Of a DNA stretch of 64,000 bases, positions 36,087-44,279 are shown one piece after another. Where the stretch lies: positions 1 to 64,000 of the forward strand of contig JBAXHT010000004.1 of the NCBI GenBank assembly GCA_037138755.1. Direction: 5' to 3'. The position numbers were made by a program, and so were the translations under genes. Positions within the stretch are counted from its first letter, which is position 1, and the number at the start of each line of letters is the position of its first letter. The DNA comes from Armatimonadota bacterium. Lineage in GTDB: Bacteria > Armatimonadota > Fimbriimonadia > Fimbriimonadales > Fimbriimonadaceae. The notes under the pieces were generated by a model. The model searched no databases, was not told where the DNA came from, and was given only the letters and a program-made list of their open reading frames with translations.

Positions 36087-36541
36087 GAGATACGTCCTAG
36101 CGATCCGAGCAGAAGCGAAACAGCCAGCAGAGTGTAGACCGAGAGCAACGATTTTGTACTGAGAATATGCTCGAAGCCTGGAGTCAAGCGTTTTGGAACG
36201 ACGTGGAAGTCAACGAAGTAAGCCATCACCGTGACCCCGATTGCTACAACAAACGCCGTAGGAAGGTTCCCCGGAGCGGTGCCAAATGCCCTAAAGCAAA
36301 GCTCAGCGATTCCGCTCCATCCAATCATTGCAAACCCGTTTAAGCCAAAGCCTACGGCCAAGAACAAGAGATTTCTCTTCTCGTTTTGGTATGTTCGTTC
36401 GCCAAAGACGATGTGACTGATCGCCTGAATGGGGGCATAAAGCGGTTTGCCTGTCACTCCGGCAAGGAGTATCACGCCACCGATGGTCGCAATGGTGGAC
36501 CAAACCGCCATGATCGAGATATTGCGGAGAGCGGACTGCAT
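36083..36541 (-). CDS. Four-helix membrane protein, unknown family
   Basis: A 152-residue integral membrane protein with hydrophobic helices at about 8-28, 58-82, 92-112 and 130-148. Contains PLYAPIQAISHIVFGER, reminiscent of YagU/DUF1440-like proteins, but I would not name the family. It lies 14 nt after dps and overlaps tspO as ATGA, so it is part of a stress operon. Confidence 0.8.
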   Translation of the reverse strand: MQSALRNISIMAVWSTIATIGGVILLAGVTGKPLYAPIQAISHIVFGERTYQNEKRNLLFLAVGFGLNGFAMIGWSGIAELCFRAFGTAPGNLPTAFVVAIGVTVMAYFVDFHVVPKRLTPGFEHILSTKSLLSVYTLLAVSLLLGSLGRIS

Positions 36542-36555
36542 GGGAGAACGAGTTC

Positions 36556-37035
36556 CTAGTTGCCCCGATGCGAATCCAGCATCCAGAGCAACTTTTCGTA
36601 TTCCTCGGCGATCCCAATCAGAATATCGTTCGTTACAGGTTCATCCGTGGGCTTTTTTGCTGTGGCTTCGATCCCTAAACGAATGCCTTTAAGCGAGTCG
36701 GAGAATGACTCGCAAAGAGCAGTAAGTGCCGCCTTCGCAGTGAGTTCCCCAATTGGAAACGATCTTAGACGCTCTTCGGCTGAGAAGCGACTTGAGGGAG
36801 CATTCACGGCGGTGCCAAGCTGCCTTATCCGCTCCGCAATCATATCGCCAGATTCGTTGACCTCCGCTGCGACCTCATCCAGAAACCGATGGACAACAAT
36901 GAAATTTGCATCTCTCAAGTTCCAATGTGCCGCCTTGACGTGGGTGTACAGTTCAAGCTGATCCAGTAGGATAGGGTCGAGCACCCCTGCAACGGAGTTG
37001 GCAAGTTGCTTTTCGATAGGGATGAAGTGGTTCAT
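36556..37035 (-). CDS. dps: Dps-like DNA-protecting ferritin
   Basis: A 159-residue ferritin-like protein if started at ATG 37035. Dps signatures: LDQLELYTHVKAAHWNLRDANF with the ferroxidase-site His/His and Glu residues (HVKAAHWN, VHRFLDEVAAEVNESGDMIAERI). It stores iron and shields DNA during oxidative or starvation stress. The open frame continues upstream for 79 residues, but these are Lys/Pro-rich and are encoded across the csbD-like gene; GGGAG lies about 9 nt before ATG 37035, and it is 4 nt after the CsbD stop. Operon with CsbD, a membrane protein and TspO. Confidence 0.93.
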   Translation of the reverse strand: MNHFIPIEKQLANSVAGVLDPILLDQLELYTHVKAAHWNLRDANFIVVHRFLDEVAAEVNESGDMIAERIRQLGTAVNAPSSRFSAEERLRSFPIGELTAKAALTALCESFSDSLKGIRLGIEATAKKPTDEPVTNDILIGIAEEYEKLLWMLDSHRGN

Positions 37036-37039
37036 AACT

Positions 37040-37354
37040 TCAAGCTCCCTTGATAGCCCTTTTGACTGCTTCGCTTGCTTGGTGGGCGCCGTCTGCAATT
37101 GCCTCGGCTGCATTCTCGGCTGCATCTTTGGCATGTCCAGCAAGTTGTTGAAGTTTGCCTTCGGCTTCTTCGGCAGCACCTTCTGATTTAAGCTCAGTGT
37201 CGTTGGTTGCTTCTCCAAGCGCTTGCTTGGCGACTCCGATGACTTCTTTCGATTTGCCTTCCACTTTGTCATGAGCGCCAGCGCCTACCATATCGTCCAG
37301 TGCGTCGTTTGCTGTGTCGTTATTCACATACTCAGCTACTCTGCCTGATTCCAT
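37040..37354 (-). CDS. CsbD family stress protein
   Basis: A 104-residue acidic/Ala-rich helical protein. The CsbD-like signature DKVEGKSKEVIGVAKQALG (about 29-47) and EGAAEEAEGKLQQLAG (about 57-72) is clear. CsbD proteins are small, hydrophilic and induced by general stress; their molecular job is unknown. First gene of the stress operon, followed after 4 nt by dps. A start at the internal Met 22 is possible but less likely. Confidence 0.88.
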   Translation of the reverse strand: MESGRVAEYVNNDTANDALDDMVGAGAHDKVEGKSKEVIGVAKQALGEATNDTELKSEGAAEEAEGKLQQLAGHAKDAAENAAEAIADGAHQASEAVKRAIKGA

Positions 37355-37449
37355 TCATTCGGTTTTCAAATGCGATTGGAGGAAACTCATACAGCGAGGC
37401 TCAGTTCCAATATGTCGTTTGGTTATCTCCGTCGCAACCTCGTCGTCGG

Positions 37450-37455
37450 TATGCT
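37450..37455 (+). promoter_or_regulatory. -10 box TATGCT, leaderless-type
   Basis: TATGCT, 6 nt, then ATG 37462. It lies in the 107-bp gap divergent to the stress operon. Confidence 0.45.
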
Positions 37456-37461
37456 TGAGGA

Positions 37462-38280
37462 ATGAAGCTGGCTTGGATATTGACTTTTGTCGCAATCGCA
37501 AGTGCGAGTCAGCCATGCACGGTATTCCTGGTAGCTCGGCACGGTCAAGTTTTTGCCGCGGGCAACGAGGATGAAGGGGCCGACGCAGGTCATTCAAAAC
37601 ACTTTGTCAAGTTTGTTCAAGCAAAGCCGGAGACTGGCGCTTTGGGATATGTCGCGTTTGGTTACTCTAAGAACCCGCTCAATGACGAATCGGCTATGAA
37701 CGAAGCGGGCCTCTTTTATGACTTTACAGCCCAGGATAAGCTCGATAAGCCAAGGGAAGGGAAGCCCCGGGGGAAGTTTAATGCGATCAATGAGATGCTC
37801 ACCAAGTGCCGGACCGTCGCCGAGGCGGTTCACTTTCTGGAGGCATTTGATCTCAGCAACATGAGTTCGGCCGAGTTGTTCATTGGGGACTCATTGGGGG
37901 CTTCTGCTATTGTCGAGAGACATACGACAACCGCCCGGCCGAAAGGGATCGACTTTCAAATCGCCACGAACTTCCGAACGAGCTTAGTGCCGCAGGATCA
38001 GATTAGTTGTGAACGTTACAAGCTCTGCGATTCCCGTCTAGGGGCAAGTAAACGGGTCAGTGTGAAGTCGATTGTCGAGATACTCGACGGAACAAAGGCA
38101 CAAGCTCCGTCGGCTTACCGCACATGGTATTCGTTGGTCTGCGACCTGAAACGGCGCGAAGTGAATTTGTACCGAAAAGGCGACTTCAGTCAGCCGATCA
38201 AATTCTCCCTTTTGGCCGAGTTGAAGAAAGGAGCTCGGAAACTGGATATGGACGAGTTCGTTAACGCGGTCAGTCGTTGA
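37462..38280 (+). CDS. Exported Ntn-hydrolase-like protein (choloylglycine hydrolase/acyltransferase type)
   Basis: A 272-residue protein with a short signal peptide (residues 1-16) followed by PCTVFLVARHGQVFAAGNEDEG. The Cys at 19 would be the N-terminal nucleophile after processing; CTxF...GNxD is the start of the C59/C45 linear-amide hydrolase fold. Later FIGDSLGASAIVER and ATNFRTS carry the expected Ser/Asn positions of the oxyanion site. It may hydrolyse an acylated amino compound such as an acyl-homoserine lactone or penicillin-like amide; this is not decided by sequence. Convergent with the YdeI-like gene, overlapping by 11 nt. Confidence 0.75.
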   Translation: MKLAWILTFVAIASASQPCTVFLVARHGQVFAAGNEDEGADAGHSKHFVKFVQAKPETGALGYVAFGYSKNPLNDESAMNEAGLFYDFTAQDKLDKPREGKPRGKFNAINEMLTKCRTVAEAVHFLEAFDLSNMSSAELFIGDSLGASAIVERHTTTARPKGIDFQIATNFRTSLVPQDQISCERYKLCDSRLGASKRVSVKSIVEILDGTKAQAPSAYRTWYSLVCDLKRREVNLYRKGDFSQPIKFSLLAELKKGARKLDMDEFVNAVSR

Positions 38281-38893
38281 GACCCTGACCTGCCATGATC
38301 TGGTCAACGCACTTCTCAATGCGCGCCTCTCGGGTTTTTGCCTGCTTCGGTTGAGAGAAGTGCAGCAGATATCCACGTTGTCGCCCGGGCGTTAAGCTTC
38401 GAAATGCCTGCCGCAGTTCGGGCATTTCGTCGAACTTATCCGCGAGCTCCTGAGGAATCGGTCGATCCTCGATCTTGATTTTCTCAAACTGCTGCCCGGA
38501 TCTTTCAATATCGATGGCTTCTCTCAAGTAGTCGCGAATCATTTCTGAAAGCTGATGCACTTGCTCCAAACTCCTAATACGGATCACGCGTCCTGCCTGC
38601 GAATTCTCACCCGGAAGTTCAAGAATCTGAGCTGGATCGCTTAACAGAACTCCCTTGAAAAAAGTGAGTACGCAACAGTCTCGAAAAGCCCCGATGACGG
38701 CAATGTTCTTTCCCTGATCGGTATAGCAGGGATGGGACCACTTGACTTCTTCGGTGAGACCGGCCGAGAGTACCGTCGAGCGCAGGAGAGCCAGCTCCTC
38801 CTGCCAAAGCTGAGTCGAACATTCCGAAGTTTGAAAACGGCTGCAACGACCGCAACCGAGCGCAAAAAAATCGGTTATCGAATTAATGCCCAT
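38270..38893 (-). CDS. YdeI-like protein (DUF1801 / OmdA family)
   Basis: A 207-residue protein with an N-terminal DUF1801 (YdhG-like) domain, about 25-130 (LTEEVKWSHPCYTDQGKNIAVIGAFRDCCVLTFFKG), and a C-terminal OmdA/YdeI helix pair with LADKFDEMPELRQAFRSLTPGRQRGYLLHF...AKTREARIEKC. This C-terminal motif defines the family called bacteriocin-protection or YdeI/OmpD-associated protein. Molecular function is unclear. It overlaps the convergent Ntn-hydrolase gene by 11 nt. Confidence 0.9.
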   Translation of the reverse strand: MGINSITDFFALGCGRCSRFQTSECSTQLWQEELALLRSTVLSAGLTEEVKWSHPCYTDQGKNIAVIGAFRDCCVLTFFKGVLLSDPAQILELPGENSQAGRVIRIRSLEQVHQLSEMIRDYLREAIDIERSGQQFEKIKIEDRPIPQELADKFDEMPELRQAFRSLTPGRQRGYLLHFSQPKQAKTREARIEKCVDQIMAGQGLND

Positions 38894-38908
38894 CCGCTTC
38901 TCTCGTGG

Positions 38909-38937
38909 TTGACCTATCTTGACAATCGGTGTATTTT
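38909..38937 (+). promoter_or_regulatory. Promoter TTGACC-N17-TATTTT, leaderless
   Basis: TTGACC (38909-38914), a 17-nt spacer and TATTTT (38932-38937), 6 nt before ATG 38944. Here the -10/start spacing is combined with a real -35 at the ideal distance, so the transcript is expected to begin at or beside the start codon. Confidence 0.7.
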
Positions 38938-38943
38938 ATCTCT

Positions 38944-40869
38944 ATGAAGCGTCTTCTTGTTTTGGTTGCAGCGAGCTCCACTCTCGCAAATTCAGCGGTC
39001 GCGGTCCCGGTTATGACTGCATTTGATCCTGCGGTTCATGGGTTCAACTTTGCAAACACGTTTAACAACGACTTTATCCCGTCGGTCGATTGGACAACCG
39101 GCGGTCTGTGCGGAGGAATGTGTTACGCAGCGATGGATCACTTCAACGATGGCCGACGGCGACTCCCGCAGCAATGGTGGCGGCCGGCGACCGGATCGGA
39201 AATGGAGGAGTACATCTACAGTTGCCAGACGACTAGTACCGTCAGAAACCTTGACCGTTGGGCGGAAGTCGGACATAACCCTGGGGGAGCCAGGGACAGC
39301 GAGTTTTTCACTTGGGGAATCAAAGACCGAATTCCGGAGCTGAGACGGAAGATCGATGCAGGAACTCCCGCCATCATCGGCCTCCAAGGGCACGACAACG
39401 GTAGTCACCAAGTGGTTGTGATCGGCTATGACATGGGTGCGTATCGAGGCGATGGAACCGGCCCCATCGGCGACTTCAAACTGATTTGCTATGATCCGAA
39501 CTACCCTGGACGAACAACGGTGATTCGCCCCGACCCGGCGCGAAAACTGTTTGAGTATGAAAGCCCCCATGCGCGCAGCGGCGGGCGTTCGGACAAGCTG
39601 TATCGCACCTGGTTTGTTGACACGAAATACACCGCTGGAAGGGTTCGAAGTGGATTGCCGATGAACGATTTCCCCAGAGACGGCTCCGTTCGAGGGGTGT
39701 TGCTGGAGTTTCAAACCGGTGACGACGACCTGCGTGGTGACAAGGAAGCGGGAGCGAGAAGCTTTATTTCAGCCCGTTTGCGTTTCAGAGGTGCCCCCGA
39801 GTTGAACGTTCCTAACATCAGTCGCACGGCTCGGTGGATCGGCGGCTATGGCCAGACAGTCTTTATTCCTTATCCATCCGGAGTCTCCGCTGGGCAACTC
39901 GCAAGCCTTCAAATCACGCAGACGAGTACTGGCGGGATTAGCCGAGACAACTGGACCATGAAGAGTCTAAAGGTGAAGGAAGTCGGTCGCCGAGCCGATG
40001 GATCGAGCTTTGAAAACCAGATTATCGACCAGGGGCAGAACCGCTTTGACGGTGCGAATCCGGGGCTGACTATGGAGCTCGACGTGCCTTCGGCAAGCGG
40101 ACGAACTCGAGAAGTTTTGCTTGACTTTGGCACCGGAAACGATGACCTACGTGGAGGGAATGACAACTTGGACGTCATCGTGGACTTCACTAGTGGAGGA
40201 TCGCAAACCTTTACCAATGTGAACCGCGGTGTGCAATGGGGCAACTATTCCACCAATCCGATCACCCTCCGGCTTAGCGGAGACGTGACCCTGGATGGGC
40301 CGCGACAGATCCGCCAGATTCGGCTGAGAACCACGTCGGGCGGTGGAGTTGGCGGCGACAACTGGACGATGGATACTTGCTGGGTTCACCTCAACATCAA
40401 TAATCGCCGTGTGCTTTACGGACTTTCCGGTCAACATCGGTTCACCGGGGTCACGAACTCCGCCTTAGTCAAACCGTTGAAAATGATCCCAACGGGTCAG
40501 GTGCAGCTGCTTCATCTCATCTTTGACTCTGGCGGAGACGATCTGCGTGGGGGCAACGACAATCTCAAGGTTAAGGTGTTTACGCGAGGAGGTGGGAACC
40601 CCGAGTTTGTGAATGTGAATGCGGGAGTTACTTGGCCGGGAGAAAAGCGATCCAACGTCACCGTCTGGTTACCGTCTGCGGTGAGTCCGGAAGACGTTCT
40701 TCGCATAGAGTTGGAGACGAACAACAATACGAACGATAACTGGGATCTGAAGAACTTGGAAGTTTGGGCAAGGGGCGCTGCCGAGCCGGTCAAGATGTTT
40801 GAGAAGGCGAACTTTCGATTCAGCTCGGTCGATTACAAACTCGTGCTGCGAAGGTTACGTGCCCGGTGA
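38944..40869 (+). CDS. Secreted papain-like protein with three repeated DDLRG(G) beta domains
   Basis: 641 residues from ATG 38944, chosen because the promoter -10 is 6 nt away and the signal peptide (MKRLLVLVAASSTLANSAVA) begins there. Domain 1 (about 25-220) is papain-like: GGLCGGMCYAAMDHF with candidate nucleophile C60, H155 in GSHQVVVIGYD and D184/N186 in CYDPNYPG. Three repeats of about 100-130 residues follow, each opening with a strand and GxxDDLRG(G) and closing with DNWTM/DNWDL: onset about residues 260, 393 and 529. They look like calcium-dependent jelly-roll or PLAT-like adhesion modules. No sorting signal ends the protein. I do not know a characterised homologue. Confidence 0.78.
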   Translation: MKRLLVLVAASSTLANSAVAVPVMTAFDPAVHGFNFANTFNNDFIPSVDWTTGGLCGGMCYAAMDHFNDGRRRLPQQWWRPATGSEMEEYIYSCQTTSTVRNLDRWAEVGHNPGGARDSEFFTWGIKDRIPELRRKIDAGTPAIIGLQGHDNGSHQVVVIGYDMGAYRGDGTGPIGDFKLICYDPNYPGRTTVIRPDPARKLFEYESPHARSGGRSDKLYRTWFVDTKYTAGRVRSGLPMNDFPRDGSVRGVLLEFQTGDDDLRGDKEAGARSFISARLRFRGAPELNVPNISRTARWIGGYGQTVFIPYPSGVSAGQLASLQITQTSTGGISRDNWTMKSLKVKEVGRRADGSSFENQIIDQGQNRFDGANPGLTMELDVPSASGRTREVLLDFGTGNDDLRGGNDNLDVIVDFTSGGSQTFTNVNRGVQWGNYSTNPITLRLSGDVTLDGPRQIRQIRLRTTSGGGVGGDNWTMDTCWVHLNINNRRVLYGLSGQHRFTGVTNSALVKPLKMIPTGQVQLLHLIFDSGGDDLRGGNDNLKVKVFTRGGGNPEFVNVNAGVTWPGEKRSNVTVWLPSAVSPEDVLRIELETNNNTNDNWDLKNLEVWARGAAEPVKMFEKANFRFSSVDYKLVLRRLRAR

Positions 40870-40996
40870 TGATTCGTTCATTTGAAATAACCAGTATGAG
40901 GCGATAGACCCATAGTCGAGGTTGTCCCCGAGGAACCCTAACAAAGTGGTGTAGATTTTTTAAGTCGCACTGCGATGCAGTTCCGATGGGAGAGAT

Positions 40997-42307
40997 GTGA
41001 AACTAGGGATAAAGGCGATTCAGCTCGTTTTTGGAGTACTTTTATTGTCGACTGCCGCGATGGCTCAGCGGCCCGTTGCACCAGCACTCAATAGCAATCC
41101 GGGTGCAAGATACACGGTATTTCTCAATTTCACTGGGTTCAATTACAACGGAACTTGGGCAGGAAAGACGCCTGGGAATGTGCCTGCATACACCACAGAT
41201 GCAGACGCAACAACGTTTACAACAGGTGAGATCAACAACATCCGTGAAATCTGGGCTCGAACAAGCCAGAAGTACATCGGCATGAACATCAACGTGACGA
41301 CCGTCGATCCTGCTCCGACGGGCTTGACAGACGCCCAACGACAGACCTGGTATGACAATAAGCAGTACATGACCCATGCAATGATCGGTGGATCCAACGC
41401 TTGGTACGGCGCGGCGGGCGGCGTTTCTTATGTTGGAGTGGCGAAGTCAGCAACATTAACCAGCGGTCAGCGGACGAACTGGACATTTCCTGCTGGTGGC
41501 TCGGGAACTTCACCGCAGAGTTGTACTGCTGCTTGCGCCCACGAGATTGGTCACCACTTAGGGTTGAGCCACCAGAAAGATGAATCGAACGGAGCTGCCT
41601 ATAGTAACAACAATGGTGCAACAGGCAACGGTAGCTACGCTCCGCTTATGGGGACCAGCTACGTTTCCCAGCGAGGAACTTGGCGTCAAGGAGCGACATC
41701 CGGTACGACAACAAATGCAAATGATGTGGCGGTTCTCATGAGCCAGCTGAATATGGGTGCACCCCTCGACAGCGGATGGGGTCATACAATGGGAACGGCC
41801 TCGATCATGCCTGTTAACTCGGACGGTACCGTTAATACTGCGCTTTCGAAAGGATGGATCATGCCCAAAGCATCGACAGGGTACAGCGCTGTCGGTGAAG
41901 CCAGCTATACGACTGACTGGTTTAAGTTCGGCTCCCTCGGTGGCGCCGTGAGTTTGACCGCTAATGACGGAACCTCCTTCCTGCAAAACGGAGTTGCAGA
42001 TCCCGGTGCGACGATGCGGTCAGTTCTTAGGATTTTCAGTTCCACTGGCGCACTGGTCGGAACTGCTATTGAAGATGCAACAACTCTAAAACGGACATGG
42101 AGCGGAAACCTTGCCTTTGGCGAGTACTATGCGCAGGTAGCCAGCTATGGCGACTACATCTCGCCTTACGAACCCAACTCGCGCTACTTCAACATGGGTG
42201 GCTACTTCCTGTCTGGTACCGGTCTAGCTCCGGTTCCTGAACCTGCGACGATGATCGGCCTTGCGGTTGGCCTTGGAGCCTTGGCTCGACGGCGGCGGAA
42301 GAAGTAA
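40997..42307 (+). CDS. PEP-CTERM sorted metzincin-type protease
   Basis: A 436-residue exported zinc protease. Signal peptide at residues 1-23 (ends AMAQ). The catalytic motif HEIGHHLGLSH (H182, E183, H186, H192) is the metzincin HExxHxxGxxH site. The C-terminus (413-436) is a textbook PEP-CTERM tag: VPEP motif, hydrophobic helix, then RRRRKK, which directs the protein to exosortase. A beta-rich domain covers about 270-410. GTG start 40997 has GGGAGAG a few nt upstream. The final stop is followed directly by a strong inverted repeat. Confidence 0.9.
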   Translation: MKLGIKAIQLVFGVLLLSTAAMAQRPVAPALNSNPGARYTVFLNFTGFNYNGTWAGKTPGNVPAYTTDADATTFTTGEINNIREIWARTSQKYIGMNINVTTVDPAPTGLTDAQRQTWYDNKQYMTHAMIGGSNAWYGAAGGVSYVGVAKSATLTSGQRTNWTFPAGGSGTSPQSCTAACAHEIGHHLGLSHQKDESNGAAYSNNNGATGNGSYAPLMGTSYVSQRGTWRQGATSGTTTNANDVAVLMSQLNMGAPLDSGWGHTMGTASIMPVNSDGTVNTALSKGWIMPKASTGYSAVGEASYTTDWFKFGSLGGAVSLTANDGTSFLQNGVADPGATMRSVLRIFSSTGALVGTAIEDATTLKRTWSGNLAFGEYYAQVASYGDYISPYEPNSRYFNMGGYFLSGTGLAPVPEPATMIGLAVGLGALARRRRKK

Positions 42308-42310
42308 ACA

Positions 42311-42335
42311 CATTGGAGGGTAAAACCCTCCAATG
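42311..42335. repeat. Perfect inverted repeat spanning a start codon
   Basis: CATTGGAGGGT (42311-42321), AAA, then ACCCTCCAATG (42325-42335): 11-bp arms with a 3-nt loop. The right arm ends with the ATG of the next gene (42333-42335). It may end the upstream transcript, hide the start codon, or both. No T-run follows. Confidence 0.9.
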
Positions 42336-42791
42336 CAAAAGCTCACCCCTTTCATCTGGCTGAACGGTACCGCCGAAGAAGCCTGCAAGTTTTACACGTC
42401 TCTCCTTCCGGGCTCGAACTTCGTCATAGCGATGCCCGGACTCGAGGGTATTCCCCTTATGGTCACGTTGATAGTACAAGGGCAGTCGATTAACTTTATG
42501 AACTACCCGACGGAGTTCCGTCTGACTCCCGCGTTTTCGTTCCAACTCGACTGCGAGGATCAAGCCGAAGTTGACCGCGTTTGGGAGGCGATGCTGGACG
42601 GAGGAACGACGATGGCTTGTGGATGGATCACCGACAGATTCGGCCTTACGTGGCAGGTGATCCCGCGTAGATTTATGGAGCTACTTTCCATAGGCACTCC
42701 GGCGCAGGTTGAAGCGGTCATGGGGGCAATGCAGCAGATGATTAAGCTCGAAGTCGGGCCGCTTGAAGTAGCATTCGAAGCCGCGCGCTAG
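42333..42791 (+). CDS. PhnB-like VOC family protein
   Basis: A 152-residue glyoxalase/VOC-fold protein of the PhnB/DUF type (3-demethylubiquinone methyltransferase-like domain). Opening LTPFIWLNGTAEEACKFYTSLLPGS and the closing IGTPAQVEAVMGAMQQMIKLEVGPLE are typical; GGTTMACGWITDRFGLTWQVIPR marks the second half. Substrate is unknown. ATG lies in the right arm of a perfect hairpin, unusual for translation start. Convergent with the SbtA-like gene, which ends directly after it. Confidence 0.9.
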   Translation: MQKLTPFIWLNGTAEEACKFYTSLLPGSNFVIAMPGLEGIPLMVTLIVQGQSINFMNYPTEFRLTPAFSFQLDCEDQAEVDRVWEAMLDGGTTMACGWITDRFGLTWQVIPRRFMELLSIGTPAQVEAVMGAMQQMIKLEVGPLEVAFEAAR

Positions 42792-43747
42792 CTCCACATT
42801 TGGGCAAGGTGGGCGTAGAGAGGGATGCCAATCACGAGGTTGAAGGGGAAGGTCACGACGATTGCCCCGGTGAGGTAGAGGCCGGGGTCGGCATCGGGTA
42901 AGGCGATCCGAACCGCCGCAGGAGCTGCGATGTAGGACGCGCTTGCCGCCATCGCACCGAGCACTCCGGCTCCGCCCGGCGATAAACCAGCCATATGCCC
43001 GATGACTACACCGAGGCAGCCGTTGAGCAGCGGAATCGTGGTTCCAAAAACGATCAAGAACAGAGATCGGCTTTTGAGGGCCTTGGCTCGTTCGCCAGCG
43101 ACTAATCCCATTTCGAGGAGGAAGATCGTGAGGGCTCCTTTGAACAGATCTCCGAAGAGGGGGGAAATCTGCTCGTAGCCCTTAGCTCCGCTGATCAGAC
43201 CGATGGCGATGCCGCCAATGAGAAGGATGAGGGCGCGCCCGGTGAGAAGCTCATGGACCAGCGGCCCGAGGTTGCTGTCGGACTGCTTCCGGACGACCAG
43301 ATAGAGCGCGAAGAGAATCGCCGGGACTTCGAGGACCGCAACCAGGGCAGGCATGAACCCTTCGGCTGGGAGATTGTTCGTAACTGCAAACTGGGTGGCG
43401 GCAATGAAGGTCACCGCGGATACCGAGCCGTAGTGGGCGGCCAATGCAGAAGCATTGACGCGATCGATCTTGCCTAGCTTCCTGGCCGCCATGTAGGCTA
43501 ACCAAGGGGTCAGAAGGCTGAGAAAACACGTTGCGAGGACCGGCTTCCACAGCTCGGCGATGGTGCATTTAGATAGCGCTACTCCGCCCTTGAGTCCAAT
43601 TGCAAAGAGAAGGTAGATCGAGAGAGATGTGTACAGCCCTTGCGGGAGATCAAGATCGCTCTTCAACAGAACCGCCACAAACCCAAGGACAAACGCCAGA
43701 ACCATGGGCGAGAGGAGGTTTGATGTGATGAGTTCGACGGAGTTCAT
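42788..43747 (-). CDS. SbtA-like sodium-dependent bicarbonate transporter
   Basis: A 319-residue, 10-helix membrane protein. It has the SbtA family signature: LLFAIGLKGGVALS (about 47-60), LAAHYGSVSAVTFIAA in the fifth helix, and LGAMAASASYIAAPAAVRIALPDADPGLYL near the end. Cyanobacterial SbtA imports bicarbonate with sodium; in heterotrophs the homologue may move bicarbonate or another small anion. No SbtB regulator or carbonic anhydrase gene is adjacent. It shares 4 nt with the stop of the VOC gene. Confidence 0.88.
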   Translation of the reverse strand: MNSVELITSNLLSPMVLAFVLGFVAVLLKSDLDLPQGLYTSLSIYLLFAIGLKGGVALSKCTIAELWKPVLATCFLSLLTPWLAYMAARKLGKIDRVNASALAAHYGSVSAVTFIAATQFAVTNNLPAEGFMPALVAVLEVPAILFALYLVVRKQSDSNLGPLVHELLTGRALILLIGGIAIGLISGAKGYEQISPLFGDLFKGALTIFLLEMGLVAGERAKALKSRSLFLIVFGTTIPLLNGCLGVVIGHMAGLSPGGAGVLGAMAASASYIAAPAAVRIALPDADPGLYLTGAIVVTFPFNLVIGIPLYAHLAQMWS

Positions 43748-43787
43748 GCTTGGCGGCGACTTACAGATTACTTGAGTCGATCACTGA

Positions 43788-44279
43788 TCAGAGAGTTGCC
43801 GTCAGCGTATCCTCTAAATAGGCATCAAAGTTCGACTGAGATCGTGGGTTGTAAACATGTTTGATCCATGCCTCACGCTCGTGGGCTTGAACGGCGAGCT
43901 CCCAGACACAGACGCTGGTGCCGGTAGCATCAATTGACTGCCAGCGCGGTTCTTCGCCGTGTGCAGAGACCCAGACCCTGTGGTTCAGCATGTTTTCTCC
44001 GACCCAATAGTCGCAGAGTAGAAACACGGCGTCGGCACCAACGTGGATCATTGCAAAACCCATTCCGTAGTTTTCCAAACTGTTCCAGTCGGTTCCAGCG
44101 ACGATGAAGGGCCCCCGGTTTGCATGTAGGTGTTCATCGAGGATCGGCAAAGCAGATGCAACCATTGAGCGAGGTTCAAAGCTGCTCACGGCGGCTCGAA
44201 GCGAGTACAACTTGATTCGCCAGTCGCCGAGCGATTCGACTCCAAGAAAGGTAATTGGTCGCGGGACGTACGGTTTCAT
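43788..44279 (-). CDS. Hypothetical cytosolic protein
   Basis: 163 residues from ATG 44279, which overlaps the DUF1272 stop as ATGA; the longer frame to 44420 lies within that gene and is discarded. Sequence: PRPITFLGVESLGDWRIKLYSL, GTDWNSLENYGMGFAMIHVGADAVFLLCDYWVGENML, then an acidic end. No signal or membrane helix. I do not recognise the family; the pattern suggests a small alpha/beta isomerase-like fold. Probable operon with DUF1272 and the TMEM175-like channel. Confidence 0.75.
   Translation of the reverse strand: MKPYVPRPITFLGVESLGDWRIKLYSLRAAVSSFEPRSMVASALPILDEHLHANRGPFIVAGTDWNSLENYGMGFAMIHVGADAVFLLCDYWVGENMLNHRVWVSAHGEEPRWQSIDATGTSVCVWELAVQAHEREAWIKHVYNPRSQSNFDAYLEDTLTATL

Noticed and set aside
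37036-37272. 79-residue basic N-terminal extension of Dps (could have been a DNA-binding tail)
   Set aside because: It is read out of frame through the CsbD gene; ATG 37035 has a good ribosome site just after the CsbD stop.
40870-40996. c-di-GMP riboswitch in the leader of the PEP-CTERM protease gene
   Set aside because: The 127-nt gap shows short GGTT/AACC and TCGCA/TGCGA pairings but no GEMM core; I see nothing beyond a probable promoter and RBS.
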